Below are positions 18,793 to 26,232 of a stretch of 64,000 nt of DNA, one piece after another. The notes beneath the pieces are model-generated. The model worked only from the letters and a program-made list of their open reading frames with translations, ran no database searches and was not told the DNA's origin. The stretch's first letter is position 1. Each line of letters starts with the position of its first letter. The DNA is from Bacillota bacterium (GTDB lineage Bacteria > Bacillota > Ch66 > Ch109): NCBI GenBank assembly GCA_013178275.1, contig JABLWZ010000008.1, forward strand, positions 62,001-126,000. Reading direction: 5' to 3'. The translations under genes and the position numbers were made by a program.

Positions 18793-19932
18793 TTACCTGC
18801 CGAGAATGAAGATACCGTGTCCCTGGCCGCATGCCCCGTTGAGACCGTGAGCAAGCGCGGTTTTTACTCCAGGGACCTGGTGTTCCCCGGCCTCTCCGCG
18901 TACCTGCAGCACCGCCTCGATGATCCGGACCAGGCCGGCCACCATCACCGGGTGCGCCGAGATGACTCCGCCGGAAGGATTTATCGGCATGCTGCCGTCG
19001 ATCGCGGTTGCGCCGGACTCTATCACCCGGCCGCTCTTGCCTTGGCCGCAGAGACCCAGGGCCTCCATCCACAGCAGTTCCTGATAGGAAAACGCGTCGT
19101 AAAGTTCGAACACGTCGATCTCACTGGCGGGGTCAGTGATCCCCGCCATCTCGTAAGCCCGGACAGCGGCATTGACCAGCGCGTCCGCCTCCGCCAGGTC
19201 GCGGTCGCCCAGGAAGTAGGCGTCGGTGCAGTGGGCCATCGCCCGGATCCAGACCGGGGGCTTGGGGCTGAATTTAGCCCCTACCTGGTTGGAGATGATT
19301 ATCGCCGCAGCCCCGTCGGTGATCGGCGAGGCGTCCAGCAGTTTGATCGGGTCGGCCAGCTTGCGGGACTTCATCACGTCTTCCACGGTGATGTCCAGCG
19401 GCAGCTGGGCGTAAGGGTTCTTAAAGGCGTTCTGGTGGTTCTTCACCGAGACCAGTGCGCACTGCTCCTCGGTGATGCCGTATTTTTCCATGAACCTCCT
19501 GGCCTGCAGGGCGGAGGAGGAGATGGAGTCGAGGCCTAAGGACCGGGTGTAGATGGGGTCGAACGCCCCGTTGGTGATGATGGAGTTGTCGCTCATCGAG
19601 CCCTTGCAGTGGGATACCACCAGGGTGTTCTTGTAGGAGCCGGACAGCACCCTCAGCGCGCCGTAGATAGCGCCGTAGGTCCCGTCCCCTTCCACGGTGG
19701 AGATGTTTTTTCCGTAGGAGCCGCAGGCGTCCTGGACGGCCATGCTGGAGATGGTCCTCCCATCCCAGAAGTCGTTGGACACGGTGATGACGTTGTCGAT
19801 GTCACCGATGGTCATCCCCGCGTCTTCCAGGGCCTTGATGGTTACCTCGTAAACCAGGTCGGCGAAGCACTCCGTCGGCTTGGCCTTTTCGAACTTGGTC
19901 TGCGCCACCCCCACGATTGCGATCTTTTCCAT
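18793..19932 (-). CDS. Thiolase-like protein without nucleophilic Cys (SCPx type)
   Basis: A 379-residue thiolase-fold protein paralogous to the one at 17553. At the nucleophile turn it reads EGDGTYGAIY (81-90), again without Cys, and a tyrosine is close by. The C-terminal stretch is NPSGGVISAHPVMVAG, so here the His-Pro is kept, and a Cys is present in the final GACGQGHG loop. The two thiolase-like proteins thus each lack different parts of the classical active site. ATG at 19932 follows AGGAGG. The DUF35 gene at 19989 is 56 bases upstream and probably encodes its partner. The reaction could be thiolytic or retro-aldol; it cannot be decided from sequence. Confidence 0.88.
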   Translation of the reverse strand: MEKIAIVGVAQTKFEKAKPTECFADLVYEVTIKALEDAGMTIGDIDNVITVSNDFWDGRTISSMAVQDACGSYGKNISTVEGDGTYGAIYGALRVLSGSYKNTLVVSHCKGSMSDNSIITNGAFDPIYTRSLGLDSISSSALQARRFMEKYGITEEQCALVSVKNHQNAFKNPYAQLPLDITVEDVMKSRKLADPIKLLDASPITDGAAAIIISNQVGAKFSPKPPVWIRAMAHCTDAYFLGDRDLAEADALVNAAVRAYEMAGITDPASEIDVFELYDAFSYQELLWMEALGLCGQGKSGRVIESGATAIDGSMPINPSGGVISAHPVMVAGLVRIIEAVLQVRGEAGEHQVPGVKTALAHGLNGACGQGHGIFILGR

Positions 19933-19946
19933 TGGGTACCTCCTTT

Positions 19947-19976
19947 TTCAGTCGTCGGTCGTCGGTTATCGGTTGT
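19947..19976. repeat. Third, partial copy of the intergenic GTCGTC repeat
   Basis: CAGTCGTCGGTCGTCGGTTATCGGTTGTC repeats the GTCGTCGG unit of the elements at 17463 and 18732 but lacks the EcoRI-type hairpin. It sits in the gap between thiolase-like and DUF35 genes. Confidence 0.55.
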
Positions 19977-19988
19977 CTGGGTATATTA

Positions 19989-20444
19989 CTAGCGTGACGG
20001 CTTGAAGTAGGCGATGTCGAGGATGTTGCCACTGGTCTCCGGCTTAAAGACTGCCTCCACCCGCATTCCGATCCGGATGTCGTCAGGGTTTATCTCTCCC
20101 AGCAGGTGTACCAGGCCGGTGTCGGCGCCGTCCAGCTTCACGATCCCGTAGATGAGCGGCCCCTCGACCTTGGGCATCACCGGGCTGTCGTAGCTGACCG
20201 CGGTGTAGGTCTCAAGGGTGCCTTTGGGTTCGATCTCCACCCACTCCTTGATCTGTACCATGCAGACGGGGCAGTTTTTTCTCGGGGGAAGAAAGACGGT
20301 CCCACAATCGGGGCATCTGGTCCCCCAGATCTTCTGGTTGTCCCTCAGCTCGGCGAAGAACCTGCTTCCGGTTTCCCCCACCGACCAGTTGTACGGCATC
20401 TTGATATGGCCGTTATAGATGATGTTGACTTCTGAACCGCTCAT
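19989..20444 (-). CDS. DUF35 zinc-ribbon/OB-fold protein
   Basis: A 151-residue paralogue of the DUF35 protein at 16983: zinc ribbon CPDCG, ten residues, CPVC, then the OB fold ending near GMRVEAVFKPE. It starts with ATG at 20444, five to six bases after AAGGAGG. It lies directly upstream of the thiolase-like gene at 18793, giving the operon order DUF35, thiolase-like, thiolase-like, DUF35. The mirrored order suggests two separate heterodimers or one four-part complex that cleaves a beta-keto or beta-hydroxy acyl-CoA. Confidence 0.9.
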   Translation of the reverse strand: MSGSEVNIIYNGHIKMPYNWSVGETGSRFFAELRDNQKIWGTRCPDCGTVFLPPRKNCPVCMVQIKEWVEIEPKGTLETYTAVSYDSPVMPKVEGPLIYGIVKLDGADTGLVHLLGEINPDDIRIGMRVEAVFKPETSGNILDIAYFKPSR

Positions 20445-20484
20445 TGTTTACCTCCTTACTGCAGCTCCATTCGTTTTGGTTGGT

Positions 20485-21651
20485 CTATTTCTTCAAAATG
20501 TTGCGCGCGATGATGTCCTTCTGGATCTCCGAGGTTCCACCGCCCACCTCGGTAAGCTTGGCGTCCCGGAAGTTCCGCTCTACCGCGTACTCCTTCATCA
20601 GGCCGTACCCTCCGTGGATCTGGACGGCTTCGGTGACGTTCCTCATGATCGCCTGGGACAGGTACAGCTTGGCTATCGAGGCCTCGGTGTCCGACCACCG
20701 GTTCAGGTCCTTCAGGTACGCGGCCCGGTAGACCAGCAGGGCCGTCGCGTCGATGTCCAGTTTCATCATCGCCAGCTTGTGCCTGATGGCCTGGAACTCG
20801 CAGATCGGTTTCTTGAACTGGACCCTCTGCCGGGAGTACTCGATAGAGAGTTCCAGGCTGTACTCCATGGTCCCCAGCCAGAACCCCATCTGGACCACCC
20901 TTTCCCATTCCAGAGCCCCCTGGCCAACCTTGGTGAAACCTTCGCCCTCGCTCGCGATGATGTTCCCCACCGGGACCAGGCAGTCCTCGAAGATCAGTTC
21001 CGAGGTGGGGGACGCCCGGTTGCCCATCTTCTCGAGTTTCTTGCCCACCGCGAAGCCAGGGAAGTCCTTCTCGACTATGAAGGCGCTGACCCCTCTGGAA
21101 CCTTTGGAGTTCTTGTCGGTCCTCGCCATGACGATGAATACCGTGCCGGTGGGGCCGTTGGTTATAAACATCTTGGTGCCGTTCAATACATAGTGGTCTC
21201 CCCGCCTCTCCGCCCGGGTCTGGAGGGCTCCGGCGTCCGACCCCGCACCCGGCTCGGTCAGGCCCATGCCCCCGATCCACTCGCCAGTAGCCATCCGGGG
21301 CAGGTATTTCTGCTTCTGCGCCTCGGTCCCGAAAAGGACTATCGGCATGTTGGCGATGGTGATGTGCGCTCCCAGCGAAAGGTTGGTGCCGGTGTCGCCG
21401 CCTCCCCGCCCCAGCCCCTGCAGGCAGAGGCACGAGTCCAGGGCTCCCATTCCGCTTCCGCCGTACTGTTCCGGGATGGTAAGACCTGGTAGGCCGAGTT
21501 CTCCCATCTTACCCCAGAGTTCCATGGAAAACTTGGAGTCCCGGTCGAGTTCATAGGCCAGGGGGGCCATTTCCTTGCGGGCAAAATTCTCCATGTTCCT
21601 TATCAGGTCTTGCTGGTAATCCGACAAACTGAAATCCATGCCTTCTGTCAT
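20485..21651 (-). CDS. Acyl-CoA dehydrogenase
   Basis: A 388-residue acyl-CoA dehydrogenase. Motifs in order: MGLTEPGAGSDAGAL, MFITNGPTGTVFIVMARTD, RVQFKKPICEFQAIRHK and IHGGYGLMKEYAVERNFRD, with the catalytic Glu in KEYA. ATG at 21651 has AGGA five bases upstream; an in-frame ATG at 21639 (MDFSL, the usual family start) is an alternative. It is closest in overall pattern to the dehydrogenase at 7476. It is the third gene of the operon from 22631, after two MaoC-like genes, and would supply the enoyl-CoA hydrated by them or by the crotonase at 15248. Confidence 0.94.
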   Translation of the reverse strand: MTEGMDFSLSDYQQDLIRNMENFARKEMAPLAYELDRDSKFSMELWGKMGELGLPGLTIPEQYGGSGMGALDSCLCLQGLGRGGGDTGTNLSLGAHITIANMPIVLFGTEAQKQKYLPRMATGEWIGGMGLTEPGAGSDAGALQTRAERRGDHYVLNGTKMFITNGPTGTVFIVMARTDKNSKGSRGVSAFIVEKDFPGFAVGKKLEKMGNRASPTSELIFEDCLVPVGNIIASEGEGFTKVGQGALEWERVVQMGFWLGTMEYSLELSIEYSRQRVQFKKPICEFQAIRHKLAMMKLDIDATALLVYRAAYLKDLNRWSDTEASIAKLYLSQAIMRNVTEAVQIHGGYGLMKEYAVERNFRDAKLTEVGGGTSEIQKDIIARNILKK

Positions 21652-21730
21652 CCCTTTCCTAGGTCATTGAGGTATTATCCCGAGTCTTCACCTCCGTGTC
21701 GAGTACATAAAGTCCATTTCTTAATGAAAA

Positions 21731-22159
21731 CTAGGCGCTTTTCTTGGGAGGGATCACCTTGGCCCAGCCGATGATGACCCCGGAGCTGTCCTGATTGGTA
21801 AATGTAAATTGGACCGTGGCCAGGTTCTGCTCCACGTCTTTCTCGATCAGCTTGCCGGTACAGGTGATGGTGTCCCCGGGATAGACCGGCGCCAGGTACT
21901 TGTACCTCATCTCCTGGACCAAGGTGCCCAGTCCCGGCAGGCTGTTATCCAGTATGGTAGGGGCCAGCGCGGCTGCTACACCGCCGTGGGCGATCCTCCT
22001 CCCGAACCGGGTCCTGCTGGTGTAAACCTCGTCCATGTGCATCGAGTTGAAGTCCCCGGTAAAGGCGGCGAACATCGCTATGTCTACCTCGGTGATGGTC
22101 TTGGAAAAGCTGGCCTCCTCGCCTATCACCAGTTCCTCCATGGTCTTTCCTGGCTTCAT
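21731..22159 (-). CDS. MaoC-like hotdog hydratase
   Basis: A 142-residue single hotdog domain of the MaoC/R-hydratase type. The conserved hydration segment is TGDFNSMHMDEVYTSRTRFGRRIAHG, with the expected Asp and His residues, and GDTITCTGKL follows later. Such proteins hydrate 2-enoyl-CoA to the R-3-hydroxyacyl-CoA. ATG at 22159 is preceded by GGGGGG; a TTG at 22174 is less likely. It follows a second MaoC-like gene by 46 bases. The pair may act as a heterodimer, as two-gene bacterial MaoC hydratases do, because the partner at 22206 has a changed active-site segment. Confidence 0.9.
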   Translation of the reverse strand: MKPGKTMEELVIGEEASFSKTITEVDIAMFAAFTGDFNSMHMDEVYTSRTRFGRRIAHGGVAAALAPTILDNSLPGLGTLVQEMRYKYLAPVYPGDTITCTGKLIEKDVEQNLATVQFTFTNQDSSGVIIGWAKVIPPKKSA

Positions 22160-22205
22160 GCATAACCCCCCCAAATAAATAGACTCCGATAATACCCTTT
22201 ATTTT

Positions 22206-22631
22206 TTAGCCGCGGCGCTTCGGGGGCATCATCCGGGCGCCTCCGGTCATCACCACTACCCCGTTCTGATTGGTCATGGTAAAGCCGATCTCCACCACGT
22301 TCCTGGCTTCGTCCTTCTCGACCAGTTCCCCGGTGCAGGTGACGGTGTCTCCGATATAGACCGGTTGGTGGTGGCGGGTCCAGCTCTCCAGGGCAAGGGA
22401 ACCGAGGCCCGGCAGATGCATCCCCAGTATCGGGGCCATCAATCCGCCCGGGACTCCCCAAGGGGCGATCCGGGCCCCGTAAGAGGTGCCTTTGGCGTAA
22501 GCCTGGTCGACGTATGCCGGGCTGAAGTTCCCGCTGATGGCGCTGTAGAAAGCGATATCGGCTTCCGTTACCGTCTTGCTGACCTGTGCCTTATCCCCCA
22601 GGGTCAGTTCCTGAATGGTCCTGCCGCTCAC
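22206..22631 (-). CDS. MaoC-like hotdog protein, degenerate active segment
   Basis: A 141-residue hotdog protein similar to the one at 21731. The active-site helix reads SGNFSPAYVDQAYAKGTSYGARIAPW: the Asp and His of the usual D-x-N-x-x-H motif are replaced by N/S and Y. It is therefore more likely a structural or regulatory partner than a hydratase alone. GTG at 22631 is preceded by GGGGAGGGTT-type bases. It opens the long operon that runs to 14085. A sigma-54 promoter lies 43 bases upstream. Confidence 0.87.
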   Translation of the reverse strand: MSGRTIQELTLGDKAQVSKTVTEADIAFYSAISGNFSPAYVDQAYAKGTSYGARIAPWGVPGGLMAPILGMHLPGLGSLALESWTRHHQPVYIGDTVTCTGELVEKDEARNVVEIGFTMTNQNGVVVMTGGARMMPPKRRG

Positions 22632-22673
22632 TTATAACCCTCCCCGAATACAATTGTTCGGTAATTTCAAAGT

Positions 22674-22689
22674 AGCAAGATGCATGCCA
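22674..22689 (-). promoter_or_regulatory. Sigma-54 promoter of the MaoC-thiolase-DUF35 operon
   Basis: The minus strand reads TGGCATGCATCTTGCT, a full match to TGGCAYG-N4-TTGCW with correct spacing. It is 43 bases before the GTG at 22631. Four GTAC elements lie 35-100 bases upstream. Confidence 0.82.
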
Positions 22690-22723
22690 GTACGTGGATC
22701 CCAATGCGGCCGCGGTTTTAGCG

Positions 22724-22775
22724 GTACTGCGACCCGGGTTTAGTACGATTTTGGTACTAAGTTCCTCGGTTGTAC
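22724..22775 (-). promoter_or_regulatory. GTAC cluster upstream of the 22674 promoter
   Basis: GTAC tetramers start at 22724, 22743, 22754 and 22772. The middle two form TTAGTACGATTTTGGTACTAA, an inverted repeat with an N7 spacer. The position, between the terminator at 22800 and the -24 box, fits an enhancer for the Fis-type activators. Confidence 0.65.
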
Positions 22776-22799
22776 AATCCTCGTTGTTCTTAATCCCTT

Positions 22800-22832
22800 T
22801 AATAAAAAGAGATGGGACTGAATCCCATCTCT
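22800..22832 (-). terminator. Rho-independent terminator of the thiolase operon
   Basis: AGAGATGGGA and TCCCATCTCT form a 10-base stem with a five-base loop, followed on the minus strand by TTTTTATT. It ends the transcript of 25932-22903. Confidence 0.85.
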
Positions 22833-22902
22833 GTTCAAGAAAGCCTTAGGCCAGGCTGTGACGCTTTTAAAGTAAGTAACAGCGGATGATTGGACCAGGG
22901 GG

Positions 22903-23691
22903 CTACCTCCCGGTAAATCTGGGCCGCCGCTTCTCGATAAAGGCGGCTATCCCCTCTTTATTGTCCTCGCTGGCGAAACATATCCCCTCGAACGCGGCCT
23001 CCATTTTCAGTCCTCCATCCAGCGGCATCTCCATCCCCTCCAGGACCGCCTGCTTCGCCATGGTCATGGCGAACGGGCTGTTCTTCATCAGTCTTTTGGC
23101 CATCTGCAAGGCCTGGTCCATCAGCTGCTCCCCGGGCACCACTTCGTTTACCAGGCCCAGGCGGTGCGCCTCGGCCGCAGAGATTGGCTCTCCCAGCAGG
23201 GCGAACTGCATGGCCGCCTTTTTCCCGACCGCCCGGGTGATGCGCTGGGTGCCGCCCCACCCGGGGATCAGCCCGAGCTTGACCTCGGGAAGGCCAAAAA
23301 CCGCTTGCTCGGACGCCACGCAGAGGTCGCAGGCCAGCATGATCTCCATCCCGCCTCCCATTGCCGCACCGTTCACCGCGGCAATGACCGGTTTGGGGAG
23401 GGTCTCGATCAGACTGGTTATCTCCTGCCCCTTAAGGGCGTCCCTGTTGACTGTCACCGGGGCGACGAGCCCCCCTGCCATCTCACCGATCTCGGCGCCC
23501 GCTATAAAGGCCTTGTCGCCAGCCCCGGTGATGATAACCACCTTTATCTCCTCCCGGTCCCGGACCCGGCGCAGGACCTCCAGCAGTTCCCGCCGCGCCA
23601 CAGCGCTCATCGAGTTCATCTTGTGCGGTCGGTTCACAGTTATAACCGCAACCCCTTCAGATTCCGAAAGCAGCAGTTCCTCGAAAGCCAA
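22903..23691 (-). CDS. Enoyl-CoA hydratase (crotonase family)
   Basis: A 262-residue crotonase. FIAGAEIGEM and GAAMGGGMEIMLACD form the oxyanion-hole region, and both hydratase glutamates are present (GGGMEI and FGLPEVKLGLIPGWGG). It starts with TTG at 23691, seven bases after AGGAGGG; no ATG or GTG is placed better. It is the last gene of the thiolase / beta-keto acid cleavage operon and is closed by the terminator at 22800-22832. A hydratase in this operon suggests that the pathway starts from an enoyl-CoA and ends in acetyl-CoA and acetoacetate. Confidence 0.93.
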   Translation of the reverse strand: MAFEELLLSESEGVAVITVNRPHKMNSMSAVARRELLEVLRRVRDREEIKVVIITGAGDKAFIAGAEIGEMAGGLVAPVTVNRDALKGQEITSLIETLPKPVIAAVNGAAMGGGMEIMLACDLCVASEQAVFGLPEVKLGLIPGWGGTQRITRAVGKKAAMQFALLGEPISAAEAHRLGLVNEVVPGEQLMDQALQMAKRLMKNSPFAMTMAKQAVLEGMEMPLDGGLKMEAAFEGICFASEDNKEGIAAFIEKRRPRFTGR

Positions 23692-23746
23692 GCACTCTCC
23701 CTCCTGACACTGTCACATTTACACCAACGCATCGGCTTTTTCCGGC

Positions 23747-24664
23747 CTAATTCTTTAGGCTTAGAATCTCCCGGGCCTCGTCCGGGGTGGCCGGCTCGAA
23801 CTCCAGCTCTCTCATGATGCGCACCATCTTCTCCACCAGTTGGGCGTTGTTCTTGGCCAGCACGCCCTTACTCAGCATGATGTTGTCCTCCAGCCCGACC
23901 CGGACGTGGCTGCCTAAAAGCAGGCCCTGGGTGCAGGCGGGGAATTCGGTCTTGCCAGCCCCGAAGACCGACCACTGGTAGTTCCCTTTTCCTATGAGCC
24001 GGTCAGCGGTCTGGTGCAGGTTCATTATGTCGTAGGAGGTGGAGCCGATGCCCCCCAGGATGCCGGTGCAGAACTGCAGGTAGACCGGGGTCCTGACATA
24101 GCCTTTGTCGATTAAGAATTTCAGATTGTACAGGTGCCCCACGTCATAGACCTCGAACTCGGGCTTGGTCCCGTTTTCGTACATGATCCGGGTGAATTCC
24201 TGCAGGTCGGCGAAGGTGTTCTTGAAGATGAACCCGCTCTTGAACAGCTCCAGGAAGTCGTGTTCCCACTGGTGCTTGAAGTTGCTGTATTTCTCCATGA
24301 TGGCGAAGATCCCCCAGTTGATGGAGCCGGCGTTGCAGGAGGCCAGTTCGGGTTTGAACCGGGGCACCACAGCCACCCTCTGCTCCACGGTATCCGTCGC
24401 CCCGCCGCCGGTGGTGAGGCAGATGATTACGTCCCGGTTCTTGGCCCGGATCAAGCCGATGATCTCCTCGAACAGGTCCAGCCTCGGCGAAGGCTGCCCG
24501 GTCTGCGGGTCGCGGGCGTGGAGGTGCACCGCCGCCGCACCCGCGCTGGCCGCGTCCAGGGCGTTCTGGGCGATCTCTAACGGGGTGATGGGCAGGTACT
24601 CCGACATGGTGGGGAAATTGACCGCGCCGGTGACCGCGCAGGATATGATTCTCTTGTTCTTCAT
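23747..24664 (-). CDS. Beta-keto acid cleavage enzyme (BKACE, DUF849)
   Basis: A 305-residue zinc enzyme of the BKACE family. The metal-binding HLHARD motif has His47 and His49, matching the first two ligands of 3-keto-5-aminohexanoate cleavage enzyme. TGGG and the YDVGHLYNLKFL stretch follow. The family condenses a beta-keto acid with acetyl-CoA and splits it to acetoacetate and a CoA ester. ATG at 24664 follows AGGGGG; the open frame continues far upstream, but that part is the antisense of the thiolase gene and should not be included. It lies between thiolase and crotonase genes, so it may provide a thiolysis-independent exit for keto acids. Confidence 0.93.
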   Translation of the reverse strand: MKNKRIISCAVTGAVNFPTMSEYLPITPLEIAQNALDAASAGAAAVHLHARDPQTGQPSPRLDLFEEIIGLIRAKNRDVIICLTTGGGATDTVEQRVAVVPRFKPELASCNAGSINWGIFAIMEKYSNFKHQWEHDFLELFKSGFIFKNTFADLQEFTRIMYENGTKPEFEVYDVGHLYNLKFLIDKGYVRTPVYLQFCTGILGGIGSTSYDIMNLHQTADRLIGKGNYQWSVFGAGKTEFPACTQGLLLGSHVRVGLEDNIMLSKGVLAKNNAQLVEKMVRIMRELEFEPATPDEAREILSLKN

Positions 24665-24708
24665 CTCGATGCCCCCTATAAGCCTTGAGTTCAGTCTTAC
24701 CGGTTGTC

Positions 24709-25932
24709 TTACACGCTGATCATCATGGCCTCGCCCTGGGAGAGGCCGCCGCAGATGGAGGCGATCCCCCGGCCGCCGCCGCGCCGCATCAGTTCGTACA
24801 TCATGGTCATGACGATGCGGGCCCCGCTGGCTCCCACCGGGTGTCCCAGCGCGATCGCGCCGCCGTTGACGTTGGTCTTTGCGAGCAGCTGCTGCCACTT
24901 CACCGGGTCGTCGTTGGCCATCATCTTGGTGGAGACCAGGGTTACCGCCGCGAAGGCCTCGTTGATCTCGATCAGGTCCATCTGGTCGATGGTGGTTCCC
25001 ATCCGGTTCAGCATCTTGTCCATCGCCTGGGCGGGAACGCACGCCATGTAGAAGGGCTTGCCGGCCACCGCCTGCACCGCCTCGATGGTGGCCATCGGGG
25101 TTAGGCCGAACTCCTTGGCCTTCTGGCGGGACATCATAACCACGGCGGAGGCTCCCGAGTTCATCCCCGGGGCGTTGCCGGCAGTGATGGTAGGGTTGCC
25201 GTAGATGGTCTTCAGGGCCGCCATCTTTTCCAGCGAGATGTTGTCGCGAGGAGCCTCGTCCTTTTCCAGCACGATCGGGCCGCCCTTTTTCTGGGGAAGC
25301 TCCAGCCGCATCAACTCTTCGCCGATCTTGTACTTGCCCTCCGCGAAGGCCTGGAAGTATTTCTGGTGGCTGTTTACCGACCACTCGTCCTGGACCTCCC
25401 GGGACACGCCGTACTCCACCGCCACGTGTCCGGCGTCGGTCGCCACCGGAGCGAAGCCGCGGCGGCCGTAGCCTAGTTCGTAGAGCATGTCCTCCAGTTC
25501 AATGGGGCCCAGACGGACTCCCCAGCGGGCCTTGGCGGCCTGGGCGATCAGCGGCACGTTGCCCATGTTCTCTCCGCCCGAGGCCACTACCACCTCGGCG
25601 TCACCCGACTTGATGGCCCGGAAGCCGAGCCGCATGGCGGTCATGGAGGAGCAGCAGGCCCGGTCGATGGTCAGGGACACGTTCTCTTCCGGGTATCCAG
25701 CTCCCAGGGTGACCTGGCGGGCCGGGACGTTGGTCAGGATGGCGTACTCGGCGGGGATACAGGTCCCGTAGTAAACCTCGTCAACGAACTTGGGGTCCAG
25801 GTCGATCCTCTTGACTACCTCTTTTAACGCCTCCTGGGCGATATCGAAGCTCGGGGTGGTTTTAAGCACCCCGTCGAACTTCCCGAAGGGGGTCCTCACC
25901 GCACTGACTATGACCACGTCGTTGTCGTTCAT
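24709..25932 (-). CDS. Acetyl-CoA acetyltransferase (thiolase)
   Basis: A 407-residue classical thiolase. The nucleophile region is DRACCSSMTAM with Cys94 in place. GGAIALGHPVGASGARI carries the active His, and SICGGLSQGEAMMI the second Cys. This distinguishes it from the two Cys-less thiolase-like proteins of the neighbouring operon. It would cleave 3-oxoacyl-CoA with CoA, or run in reverse. ATG at 25932 follows AAGGAG. It is the first gene of the operon with BKACE and a crotonase. A sigma-54 promoter lies about 110 bases upstream. Confidence 0.95.
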   Translation of the reverse strand: MNDNDVVIVSAVRTPFGKFDGVLKTTPSFDIAQEALKEVVKRIDLDPKFVDEVYYGTCIPAEYAILTNVPARQVTLGAGYPEENVSLTIDRACCSSMTAMRLGFRAIKSGDAEVVVASGGENMGNVPLIAQAAKARWGVRLGPIELEDMLYELGYGRRGFAPVATDAGHVAVEYGVSREVQDEWSVNSHQKYFQAFAEGKYKIGEELMRLELPQKKGGPIVLEKDEAPRDNISLEKMAALKTIYGNPTITAGNAPGMNSGASAVVMMSRQKAKEFGLTPMATIEAVQAVAGKPFYMACVPAQAMDKMLNRMGTTIDQMDLIEINEAFAAVTLVSTKMMANDDPVKWQQLLAKTNVNGGAIALGHPVGASGARIVMTMMYELMRRGGGRGIASICGGLSQGEAMMISV

Positions 25933-26041
25933 CGTTGTTCTCCTTTCTGATTATGGCTTTACAGTCAAGCTGTTCTTTAGCTCTCTTCGGTTGACTGCGA
26001 CACCTCCCTTGGAATTGCTATTTCGTCAATAAAGTCAGATG

Positions 26042-26057
26042 AGCAAATTTCATGCCA
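26042..26057 (-). promoter_or_regulatory. Sigma-54 promoter of the thiolase-BKACE operon
   Basis: The minus strand reads TGGCATGAAATTTGCT, a full match to TGGCAYG-N4-TTGCW. It gives a leader of roughly 95 bases before the ATG at 25932. The GTAC cluster is 110-170 bases upstream, beyond the terminator of the previous gene. Confidence 0.82.
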
Positions 26058-26095
26058 TTCGTGGGATGGCCGTTTTTGGCTGCAAAAAAATCAAG

Positions 26096-26133
26096 AAAAA
26101 AACCCCGGGGAGTTTTCTCTCCACGGGGTTATC
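26096..26133 (-). terminator. Terminator of the iron-sulfur flavoprotein gene
   Basis: On the minus strand AACCCCGTGG pairs with CCCCGGGGTT around an AGAGAAAACT loop, with one or two mismatches, and is followed by TTTTTTC. It lies between the GTAC cluster (26170-26215) and the promoter at 26042. Confidence 0.75.
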
Positions 26134-26169
26134 CAGGGTTTGCCTGAATGATTCGCCTTTTCGGGGGAT

Positions 26170-26215
26170 GTACCAAAATTGCCGTACTTTAATGCGGTTA
26201 GTACCATTTTCGTAC
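26170..26215 (-). promoter_or_regulatory. GTAC cluster, probable enhancer of the 26042 promoter
   Basis: GTAC starts at 26170, 26184, 26201 and 26212. The last two form a perfect inverted repeat GTTAGTAC-N7-GTACTAAC with spacer CATTTTC. This is the clearest example of the dyad. It overlaps no coding sequence. Confidence 0.65.
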
Positions 26216-26232
26216 TAACAAGCGGTTTCCCT

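Noticed and set aside
17463-19976. GTCGTC repeats as a CRISPR array
   Set aside because: The copies are short, unequal, and not separated by regular unique spacers; no cas genes are present.
23747-25384. A 545-codon open frame covering BKACE and antisense of the thiolase
   Set aside because: Its N-terminal part is the opposite strand of the thiolase gene, of low complexity, and the true BKACE start with ribosome site is at 24664.
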